From positions 1-34,957 of the forward strand of contig JAGXSW010000188.1 in NCBI GenBank assembly GCA_018333715.1: 34,957 bases of DNA, given 5' to 3'. Origin of the DNA: Syntrophaceae bacterium (GTDB lineage: Bacteria > Desulfobacterota > BSN033 > UBA1163). The notes below the pieces were generated by a model, which had not been told where the DNA came from, did no database searches, and saw nothing but the letters and a program-made list of their open reading frames with translations. A program made the translations under genes and the position numbers. Positions 8,028 to 15,719 of this stretch are shown piece by piece. How positions within the stretch are numbered: position 1 is the first letter of the stretch; each line of letters starts with the position of its first letter.

Positions 8028-8831
8028 TCATTCCTCTCCCAGGTAGGCCTGAATCACTTTTGGATCCTTCTGTACTTCTTCGGGGGTTCCTCCTGAGATC
8101 TTCTGCCCATAGTTGAGGACTGTAATTTTATCAGAGATTCCCATCACCAGGTTCATATCATGTTCAACCAGGATGATCGTGATTCCCATCTTTTTGATCT
8201 TCAATATCAGTTCCGCCATCTCTTCTGTCTCCCTGATGTTGAGACCTGCGACAGGTTCGTCAAGGAGGAGGAGTTTTGGTTTTCCGGCGAGGGCCCGGGC
8301 GATCTCGAGGCGTTTTTGCTCTCCGTAGGGAAGGCTGGAGCTGAGCCAGTCTGACTTGCTTTCGAGATGGAAGAAGCGGAGCAGGGAGGCCCCCTCTTCG
8401 GCCACCCGCCTCTCCTCCCTTTTAACCTTCGGAAGATGGAGGAGACAGTTTAGAAATTCTGATTCGGTCTGAGTATGAAGGCCGACCATGACATTCTCGA
8501 GGACGGTCATGTTGTGAAAGACCTGAAGGTTCTGGAAGGTCCGGGTGATTCCCTGATAGGCGATATGGAACGGTTTGAGTCTGGAAATCGTCTTACCTTC
8601 GAAGATGATCTTTCCGGAGGTGGGAGGATAAATTCCTGTGATGAGGTTGATCAGGGTGGTTTTGCCTGCGCCGTTAGGCCCGATGATCGCCGTGATCTCA
8701 TTCCGTCTGACCTCGAACGAAACGTCGTTGAGTGCGGCGACCCCGCCAAAATACTTCCGAATCCCCTCAGCCTTCAATATGATTTCGGAATTCATAACTC
8801 TAAACTCTAAACTCTCCTCCTCTTTTTTCAA
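8028..8831 (-). CDS. livG: Branched-chain amino-acid-type ABC transporter ATP-binding protein (LivG); start may be 8795 (MNSEIILKAEG)
   Basis: Walker A GPNGAGKTT, GITRTFQNLQVFHNMTVLENVMVG, LPYGEQKRLEIARALA, LLDEPVAGLNIRETEEM. The N-terminal extension is encoded by an AGAGTTT tandem repeat. Confidence 0.92.
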   Translation of the reverse strand: MKKEEESLEFRVMNSEIILKAEGIRKYFGGVAALNDVSFEVRRNEITAIIGPNGAGKTTLINLITGIYPPTSGKIIFEGKTISRLKPFHIAYQGITRTFQNLQVFHNMTVLENVMVGLHTQTESEFLNCLLHLPKVKREERRVAEEGASLLRFFHLESKSDWLSSSLPYGEQKRLEIARALAGKPKLLLLDEPVAGLNIRETEEMAELILKIKKMGITIILVEHDMNLVMGISDKITVLNYGQKISGGTPEEVQKDPKVIQAYLGEE

Positions 8832-9810
8832 TCATAGATTTAATCTTTCGCCTTCGATAGAAGTTGTAGAAGCCGACCACAATCCCTTCCGGAAGAAAGA
8901 CAAGGACAAGGGTGAGGATGGCCCCATAAGCGATGATATTATATTTTTCTGCGACATGAAGGAACTCTGAAAGAACGGTCAGAAGGCCTGCTCCGAAAAA
9001 AGCGCCCCAGACGCTTCCCATTCCTCCCACGATGACCATAGTGACCGCCTGGATGGAGTAATAGAAGTCGAAGCTCCGGGGGCTGATGAAGGTGATGTAA
9101 TGGGCATAGAGGCTTCCTGCAAGGGAGGCGAAGACGGCGCTCAGGACAAAGACCTTGGTCTTGTATTTATCCGTATCGATTCCCAGGGTGTTGGCGGCCA
9201 CTTCACTGCCGTGGATGGCCTTAAGCGCCCTTCCCACACGGGAGTTGACCAGGTTAACCGAGACGAGAATGCAGAAGAACACAAACGTCCAGATCAAATA
9301 GAAATTTTTGAAATCATTATCAAAGACGAATGCGCCGATGGAAAGGTGTGGAATTCCGGGGAAACCGGATGGACCTCCTGTGATCCGGTCCAGTTCCACC
9401 ATGAAGATGTGAACAATGATGCTGAATCCGAGCGTGGCCATCACCAGGTAGTGGCCCTTTAATTTGAGGGAAGGGTAGCCGACGAAGTAGGCGACCATCC
9501 CGGTGATGATCATGGCGAGGACGATCGTCGGCCAGGGGGGGAATCCGAAGGTGGCGGTGAAAATGGCGGAGAGATAGGCTCCCATCCCGTAGAAGGCGGC
9601 ATGGCCCAGGGAGATCTGTCCTGTAAAACCGATGAGCAGATTGAGGCCGATGACCACGATGGTATTGAGGCCGACGATATTCATCACCATGAAGTGGTAT
9701 TTATTCTTTACGAACAGTGGAATGAGGATGATAGCGAGGGCAAATATAATTAAAAATAAGGTCTCTTTCTTTCGGGTGAACGGCGCCATAGATTTAAATC
9801 GATTTCTCAT
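8800..9810 (-). CDS. livM: Liv-type ABC transporter permease (LivM)
   Basis: 336 aa membrane protein; GLNLLIGFTGQISLGHAAFYGMGAYLSA, ITGGPSGFPGIP, VNSRVGRALKAIHGSEVAANTLGID, VIVGGMGSVWGAFFGAGLL. Confidence 0.93.
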   Translation of the reverse strand: MRNRFKSMAPFTRKKETLFLIIFALAIILIPLFVKNKYHFMVMNIVGLNTIVVIGLNLLIGFTGQISLGHAAFYGMGAYLSAIFTATFGFPPWPTIVLAMIITGMVAYFVGYPSLKLKGHYLVMATLGFSIIVHIFMVELDRITGGPSGFPGIPHLSIGAFVFDNDFKNFYLIWTFVFFCILVSVNLVNSRVGRALKAIHGSEVAANTLGIDTDKYKTKVFVLSAVFASLAGSLYAHYITFISPRSFDFYYSIQAVTMVIVGGMGSVWGAFFGAGLLTVLSEFLHVAEKYNIIAYGAILTLVLVFLPEGIVVGFYNFYRRRKIKSMIEKRGGEFRV

Positions 9811-9834
9811 TGCAAAATTAGCATTGCAATTTTA

Positions 9835-9962
9835 ATGGTTTCGCAAAAAGTCGTCTCACCGGTGAAAACCGGTGTCCAGGGTTTTGTATGAAATTACTGG
9901 ATTCCCCGATCAAGTCGGGGAATGACGATCTTTAGTTTTTTTGACTTTTTAAGAAACCATCA
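9835..9962. repeat. MITE-like repeat, family A copy 2
   Basis: ATGGTTTCGCAAAAAGTCGTCTCACCGGT...GTCCAGGGTTTTGTATGAAATTACTGGATTCC...GGAATGACGATC...GACTTTTTAAGAAACCATCA; same termini and core as 2547-2688. Confidence 0.75.
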
Positions 9963-9988
9963 AATTTGCATTTTCCAATGATCTCTTT

Positions 9989-10873
9989 TTACACCCGCTC
10001 TGACTCCCCATAACCTAATAGTCCTGTCGGTTTGAAAAAGAGGACGAGCAGGAGGATCAAAAAGGCAAAAGCATTCTTAAACTTGGAAGAGATCAATCCG
10101 GCGCCGAGGGATTCCAGGACCCCCAGAATCAGTCCTCCGGCAACGGCGCCCGCATTATTTCCATAGCCGCCCAGGATTGCGGCAGAGAACCCCTTAAGGG
10201 CCAGCATGATTCCGGTGTCATAGGAGGAGGTGGTGATGGGCGCGATGATCATTCCTCCCACGGCGCCGATTCCTCCGCTCATGGCAAAAGAGAGCAAAAC
10301 CATCCGGTTGACGCTGATCCCCATGAGGGAGGCGGCCTTTCGATTGACTGCCGTGGCTCTCATCGCCTTTCCGATCAGGGTTCGATGAAAAAAGTATTGG
10401 AGAAAAATGACGACCCCGACCGTAATGCCAAAGATCCAGAGGTGTTGAGGAAGGATGGCTGCGCCTAAAATACGGATCACATTCTCTCCGGAGAAAGAGG
10501 GGAGGGGGACATTATCAGGGCCCCATGCCAGAAGCGCCGTTCCCCGGATGGTTGAGGAGAGGCCGATTGTGATGAAGACGAGGACGATGATGGCCTTCGA
10601 TCTGGCGGCCCGGATAGGTCCTCTTTCGATCAGAGCGCCCAGAAGGATTATCGTTGCCATGGAGAGAAAGAAGGAGAGGATGAGGGGAATTCCCAGAAGC
10701 GAATAATAGGTATACATCATCATCCCGCCCAGGGTGACAAACTCACACTGGACAAAGTTGACGATCCCCGTGGCGTTGTGGATGATATTAAAACCAAGGG
10801 CCACCAGGGCATAGATGGCCCCTATGGTGAGGCCGGTAAGGACAAATTGCAGTATCTGCTCGTAAATTCCCAT
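9989..10873 (-). CDS. livH: Liv-type ABC transporter permease (LivH)
   Basis: 294 aa; LTGLTIGAIYALVALGFNIIHNATGIVNFVQCEFVTLGGM, GKAMRATAVNRKAASLMGISVN, GFSAAILGGYGNNAGAVAGGLILGVLESL. Confidence 0.93.
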   Translation of the reverse strand: MGIYEQILQFVLTGLTIGAIYALVALGFNIIHNATGIVNFVQCEFVTLGGMMMYTYYSLLGIPLILSFFLSMATIILLGALIERGPIRAARSKAIIVLVFITIGLSSTIRGTALLAWGPDNVPLPSFSGENVIRILGAAILPQHLWIFGITVGVVIFLQYFFHRTLIGKAMRATAVNRKAASLMGISVNRMVLLSFAMSGGIGAVGGMIIAPITTSSYDTGIMLALKGFSAAILGGYGNNAGAVAGGLILGVLESLGAGLISSKFKNAFAFLILLLVLFFKPTGLLGYGESERV

Positions 10874-10959
10874 GACGAGGCATCTCTGATTGTGAAAAGA
10901 GTTGCGATTGACGGGTTAAAACTGGCCGAAGCCCCTGTCAGGGACTTCGGCCTCAGTTT

Positions 10960-12099
10960 TTATTCAACCAATGTAAATCTTCCCTTTTCCGCTTTCACCA
11001 GAGCGATATCTTTCACCGTTGTCCCGGTGTGGTCTTCAGATGAGAGGTTGTAAACTCCGCTGAGTCCAACGTAGCCCTTCATTCCTTCGAGACCATCTCG
11101 GATCTTGGCCCGGTCAGGTCCTGCCTTCTTAATGGCTTCGAGGAGAAGATAGGCGGCATCCGCTCCGTAAGCCACCATCGTTCCCGGCGTGTCTTTGAAA
11201 CGCGCTTCATATTCTTTGATGTAATCTACGAGTTTTTTCTTTTGAACATCGGAGTCAGGAAGCTTATCCGCCACTACGATTTTGGTCGAAGGCATCATCA
11301 CCCCTTCTGCGGCATCGCCTGCCAGTCTAAAGAAGATGGGCTCGGCGGCGCCGTGGCACTGAAAGAGGGGGACCTTAATGCCGAGGGCGCGGGCATTCTT
11401 AGTAGTAATGCCCATCGGAGGACCAATGGTCCATATGATGATGGCCTGAGGGCCTCTCGCATTGATGCGGGTCAATTGAGCGGTCATGTCCACATCTTTC
11501 ATGTCGAAGGTCTCTTTTGCCACAAGCTCAAATCCATGCTTGGCCGCCAGCCGGTCCACAATGGCCGCCCCATCCTTTCCAAAGCCATCCGAGGCATGGA
11601 GAAAGCCAACTTTGTTGAGGTTATGTTTCTTCAGATGGAGAGCAATTCGTTCCATGGCGTCGGCGGCCCGGTAGGGCGATTTGAAGATCCATTTTCTAAC
11701 GGGCGTGATGATGACGTCTCCACCGGCATGCATGAAGGTGGGAATTCCCTCCTTTTCGAGTGTGGGGATCATGGCCATTCCCGTATCGGTCCGGGTTGGT
11801 CCGATCAGGGCGACGATCGGTTGTGTCTCGACCATCTTTTTGAGGACCATGACGGCCTTGGTGGGATCGCTTTCGTCGTCACCGACCACCATCTCGACCG
11901 GTCGGCCTCCCACTCCGCCTTTTTTGTTAAATTCATCGATGGCGATCAGGACGGAATTCCTCTGCGCCACCCCGATGTGGGCTCCGGGGCCGGTCAGGGA
12001 AAAGATCGCTCCGATCTTGATGGGTTCGGCTCCATCGCTGATACCCGAAGAGAACATGCAGAATCCAAAAACAAGAATAATCAATAATCCTTTTTTCAT
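10960..12099 (-). CDS. ABC transporter periplasmic substrate-binding protein, Leu/Ile/Val-binding type
   Basis: Signal peptide MKKGLLIILVFGFCMFSSGISDGAEPIKIGAIFSLTGPGAHIGVAQRNSVLIAIDEFNKKGGVGGRPVEMVVGDDESDP; Peripla_BP_6-like. Confidence 0.93.
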   Translation of the reverse strand: MKKGLLIILVFGFCMFSSGISDGAEPIKIGAIFSLTGPGAHIGVAQRNSVLIAIDEFNKKGGVGGRPVEMVVGDDESDPTKAVMVLKKMVETQPIVALIGPTRTDTGMAMIPTLEKEGIPTFMHAGGDVIITPVRKWIFKSPYRAADAMERIALHLKKHNLNKVGFLHASDGFGKDGAAIVDRLAAKHGFELVAKETFDMKDVDMTAQLTRINARGPQAIIIWTIGPPMGITTKNARALGIKVPLFQCHGAAEPIFFRLAGDAAEGVMMPSTKIVVADKLPDSDVQKKKLVDYIKEYEARFKDTPGTMVAYGADAAYLLLEAIKKAGPDRAKIRDGLEGMKGYVGLSGVYNLSSEDHTGTTVKDIALVKAEKGRFTLVE

Positions 12100-12237
12100 A
12101 TTTTATCACCTCCGGCATAATGGATAGTAAAACAAACCTGAAACTTCTTTCTCCTTAAGATTTAACGACGGGCATCCCTCCTTTGTGATGGTTTCTGTTC
12201 TAATTGTCTTGTCAAGTCACCGATCAAATTTCATGGA

Positions 12238-12251
12238 TACTGTATACAGTA
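12238..12251. promoter_or_regulatory. Candidate GntR-family operator TACTGTATACAGTA (perfect 14-bp palindrome)
   Basis: Palindrome upstream of the substrate-binding-protein gene; its CTGTATAC half recurs upstream of the GntR gene at 23251. Confidence 0.55.
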
Positions 12252-12309
12252 ATATCAACCTTGTCAAGTTCTTTATCCGGTCTTTGCCTCTCCGTCCACA
12301 ATCATGAAT

Positions 12310-13605
12310 CTAAGACTCGTCCCGGTGGTCGAAGACCCGCTTGCTCTTCCGTTCTGATCTCGGGAGCGAACCGTAATCGACCACTTCCACTTTACCGCTT
12401 ACCAGTATCTGTTTTTTAATCTCCTCCTCAATGGTTCCGGCCAAAGCTCCGTCTCCTGAGAGGGACGCTCCTTCGGCTCTCTCCAGCTTGATGGTCATAT
12501 AATCCTTTCCATCCTCCTTGCGATGCAGATGAATCTGGTATTCACTCCCAGCCCCTTTTGTCCCGGAGAGGATGTGATCGATCTGGCCCGGATAGATATT
12601 GACCGCCCGGATAATGAACATATCGTCGGATCTTCCGAGGAGACGATCATGTATGGGGAGGATGGACCCGCAGGAACACCGTTTGGGAATGAGCCGGGTC
12701 AGGTCCCGGGTGCGGTAACGCACCAGGGGGGCGGCTTCTTTACGGAGGGTGGTGACCACCATCTCACCGGTCTCTCCGGGTTGAACCGGCTGGAGCGTTT
12801 CGGGGTTGAGAAGCTCAAGAATATAATAATCGGCCCAGTAATGAATCCCCTCATGATAAACACAATCAATGCCAGTTCCCGGACCATAGAGTTCCGTGAG
12901 GCCGGTGATGTCGAAGACATGTTCCACTCCGAGAAGTTCCTTCATCCTCGTTCTCATGGCATCGCTCGAACGCTCCGAACCCATGATCACTTTTTTTAAT
13001 GCGATCTTGTCGGTCAACCCTCTTTTTTCCACTTCTTCTCCCATGAGGAGGGCCATCGAGGCTGTAGCACATAGGACGGTCGACTGGAAGTCCTCCAGAA
13101 ACTGGCACTGCATATCGATATTTCCGGGACCGATGGGGATGGCCATGGCGCCCAACCGTTCGACCCCCGACTGAAAACCCACACCGGCTGTCCAGACACC
13201 ATAGCCCACAGCGATCTGGACACGATCTTTCGTCGTCAGACCGGCCATCTCATAACAGCGGGCGAACATATTGGCCCAATCGTTAATATCTTTCTGCGTA
13301 TAGCAGAGAACCTTCCGCTTGCCCGTGGTTCCCGAGGAGGCGTGAATGCGAACAATTTTTTCAAAAGGGGTGGAGCGCAGAGGAAAGGGGTATCCCTCCT
13401 GAAGGTCTTTGGCTGTCGTAAAAGGAAGTTTTGAGATATCTTTTAGAGTTTTAATATGCTTTGGTTTAACTCCTGCCTTGTCGAATCGTCTCTGGTAAAA
13501 CTCGGAATTCTTATAGGTATGGTTGACTGTTTTCTGAAGCCCCTCTAATTGAATCCGCTTGAGTTCTCTCTCGGTGCGAATCTTCGGCATGAAACTCTTT
13601 CCCAT
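12310..13605 (-). CDS. Phenylacetate-CoA ligase family adenylate-forming enzyme (PaaK-like)
   Basis: 431 aa; FRSTPFEKIVRIHASSGTTGKRKVLCYTQKDINDWANMFARCYEMAG, GSERSSDAMRTRMKELLGVEHVFDITGLTELYGPGTGIDC, YRTRDLTRLI, GRSDDMFIIRAVNIYPGQID. Confidence 0.92.
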   Translation of the reverse strand: MGKSFMPKIRTERELKRIQLEGLQKTVNHTYKNSEFYQRRFDKAGVKPKHIKTLKDISKLPFTTAKDLQEGYPFPLRSTPFEKIVRIHASSGTTGKRKVLCYTQKDINDWANMFARCYEMAGLTTKDRVQIAVGYGVWTAGVGFQSGVERLGAMAIPIGPGNIDMQCQFLEDFQSTVLCATASMALLMGEEVEKRGLTDKIALKKVIMGSERSSDAMRTRMKELLGVEHVFDITGLTELYGPGTGIDCVYHEGIHYWADYYILELLNPETLQPVQPGETGEMVVTTLRKEAAPLVRYRTRDLTRLIPKRCSCGSILPIHDRLLGRSDDMFIIRAVNIYPGQIDHILSGTKGAGSEYQIHLHRKEDGKDYMTIKLERAEGASLSGDGALAGTIEEEIKKQILVSGKVEVVDYGSLPRSERKSKRVFDHRDES

Positions 13606-13690
13606 ATCTTCCTCCGGATTAAATTCGTTCTTATCCTATATAAAAAACAGAGCTCCGTCAAGAATGTACGGATAATAATTTATCGGCCTT

Positions 13691-13903
13691 TCATGTGAAC
13701 CTTTTTTCCTTTTCAATGTCAAAAGAGTGGGCTTTCTCTTTTTTGAATAAAGCCTGCTGGCTGATCGATATCAAAGCCACTGAACCGATGATGATTGTGG
13801 CAGCAATGATCGTAAAGACAGTGACCGGTTCTCCGGCGATGAGGTGGCCAAGCAAGACCGCAACCACAGGGATGATCGATGAGATCGATGGTTCCTGGAC
13901 CCA
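13691..13903 (-). pseudogene. C-terminal remnant of an EamA/DMT-family transporter
   Basis: Reading past the hyuB stop on the minus strand: WVQEPSISSIIPVVAVLLGHLIAGEPVTVFTIIAATIIIGSVALISISQQALFKKEKAHSFDIEKEKRFT-stop. The 'EP...P..A.LLG.L..GE...' pattern is EamA-like, with no start or N-terminal part. Confidence 0.65.
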
Positions 13904-15652
13904 TCAGGGATCAATCCTTTTGCGGTCATTTCCCTTCTTTAAACTTTCTCTCAGTTTTCTTGTTAATTCTTCCTCCACTTTCAGTGTTTCAGGATGAATG
14001 GCGACCCCATAATCGTCTCTGGCTTTTTCGAGGCTGACATATCCTTCGAGCACATCTCTCTCGACCCTTTCAGGTTCACGCTCCATGGGATTCCCACAGC
14101 CTCCTCCGCCGGCCGCATCGATTGTCACTACATCCCCTGGTTTAAGCTGCGTCAAACCAAAAGGATTTCCAGGGACTCCATTGACCAGGAATTGTGCCCT
14201 GGCTCCAGGGTTTCCACCAAAGAGCCCTTCTGGGGCATGGATGTGCCTTCCTGCCTGGATTCCAAGATTAACAGGTGACTGAGGTCCATACTGATCATCT
14301 GGGATTCTAAAGACCTCCCTTTGTCCAAGACCTCCCTTCATCCTGCCCGGCCCCCCTGAATCGACAAGGAGTTCCCTTTTCTCAATGATCAGAGGCGTGT
14401 CGCTTTCGATTATTTCAACGGGCGTGTTCGCGCCGTTGGCGGGAAAGATGTAAACATAATGCCCGTCACTGGAGGCGCTGGCTCCCATTCCCCCCCCCCT
14501 GATGATCACGGAATGCCAGGGTTTCCCATTCCTCCTTTTCCCATAGAAAACATTCATCTGAGCGGGTGTTCCTCCGCTTGCGGCAATCACTTTATTGGAG
14601 GCGACTCCGGAGAGGGCTCGATAAATAATCTCGGTCAGAAAATGTCCGATGACGAGCCGCGCCGCCACGGCCGCGGGGAATTTGCAGTTGACCACCGTGC
14701 CCTCCGGCGCCTTGAGTGTGATGGGACTTGCGCAGCCGTCGTTGTTAGGGATGTCCGGGCCAAACATGCTTTTTATGGCCATGAATACATAGGCATAGGT
14801 GAAGTTATAAACGACATTTCCTCCCCAGTTCACCTGAGGGGAGGATCCATTTAGGTTCACGATGATATCGCTTCCCTTGACTTCAACCGTTGTTTTAATC
14901 ACCACATCTTGTTGGCCCTTCATCTGCTCGATCATGCCTTCAGCTTGATAGATACCATCCGGAATCTTCTCAATCTCTTCCCTCATGCTCTTTTCTGTGC
15001 GGCTGATAATCTGGTCTGCCAGGTCATCGAGATGATCCAACCCATTTTCCCTGAGCATCTGACAGATCTTCTCGGCGCAGACATGGTTGGCTGCAATCTG
15101 AGATCGAATATCTCCAATCACCTCATCGGGAGTCCGGACATTCCAGCGGATCATGTCCATCACGGATTGGTTCAGGATTCCTCCGTCGTAGAGTTTCACG
15201 AGCGGGATGAAGAGTCCTTCCTCGAAGACATCATGATTGTCAGAGGAGACACGACCTCCGATATCCGAGTGATGAAAAACGCAGGCGGTAAAAGCAACCA
15301 ATTTTCCATTGTAAAAGACAGGACTCATGACACAGACATCATTCAGATGTCCTGCCAGAGCCCAGGGGTCATTGGTAATGAAGATGTCCCCGGGTTCGTA
15401 GGTTTCCAGAGGAAGCTTGGTTACAAGATTCTTGATTCCCAGCGCCATGGCTCCGGATTGGCCGGGTGTTGCGAAGGATCCCTGCGCCAACTCTCTCCCT
15501 TTCTGGTCCGTGAACATGCAGGTATAATCATGGGCATCCCTGAGCAAGCTGGAGAAGGCGGTCCGGGCAACTGCGCTATCCGCTTCATCCACAACGGAAA
15601 TCAATCTTCGCCACAGTATTTCTAACGTAATGGGGTCAAAGGTTCCTCCCAT
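13904..15652 (-). CDS. Hydantoinase B / oxoprolinase family protein (HyuB; also beta-type subunit of ketone carboxylases)
   Basis: 582 aa; MGGTFDPITLEILWRRLISVVDEADSAVARTAFSSLLRDAHDYTC, DIFITNDPWALAGHLNDVCVMSPVF, AAGGGGCGNPMEREPERVERDVLEGYVSLEKARDDYGV. Confidence 0.93.
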   Translation of the reverse strand: MGGTFDPITLEILWRRLISVVDEADSAVARTAFSSLLRDAHDYTCMFTDQKGRELAQGSFATPGQSGAMALGIKNLVTKLPLETYEPGDIFITNDPWALAGHLNDVCVMSPVFYNGKLVAFTACVFHHSDIGGRVSSDNHDVFEEGLFIPLVKLYDGGILNQSVMDMIRWNVRTPDEVIGDIRSQIAANHVCAEKICQMLRENGLDHLDDLADQIISRTEKSMREEIEKIPDGIYQAEGMIEQMKGQQDVVIKTTVEVKGSDIIVNLNGSSPQVNWGGNVVYNFTYAYVFMAIKSMFGPDIPNNDGCASPITLKAPEGTVVNCKFPAAVAARLVIGHFLTEIIYRALSGVASNKVIAASGGTPAQMNVFYGKRRNGKPWHSVIIRGGGMGASASSDGHYVYIFPANGANTPVEIIESDTPLIIEKRELLVDSGGPGRMKGGLGQREVFRIPDDQYGPQSPVNLGIQAGRHIHAPEGLFGGNPGARAQFLVNGVPGNPFGLTQLKPGDVVTIDAAGGGGCGNPMEREPERVERDVLEGYVSLEKARDDYGVAIHPETLKVEEELTRKLRESLKKGNDRKRIDP

Positions 15653-15719
15653 TTTCTCCTCCTTGAGAAATACGAATGACAGGAACAGATTCTATTTGTG
15701 TAATTCGTTTCCATTCGTG

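Noticed and set aside
8796-8831. Alternative LivG start extending over the AGAGTTT tandem repeat
   Set aside because: Cannot be excluded, but the extension is repeat-encoded and the family alignment begins at MNSEIILKAEG; left only as a note.
11242-12087. 281-aa plus-strand ORF opposite the substrate-binding protein
   Set aside because: Antisense shadow of a clear LivK-type gene. The same applies to the ORFs at 14909-15625, 20314-21102, 21112-21816 and 16293-16838.
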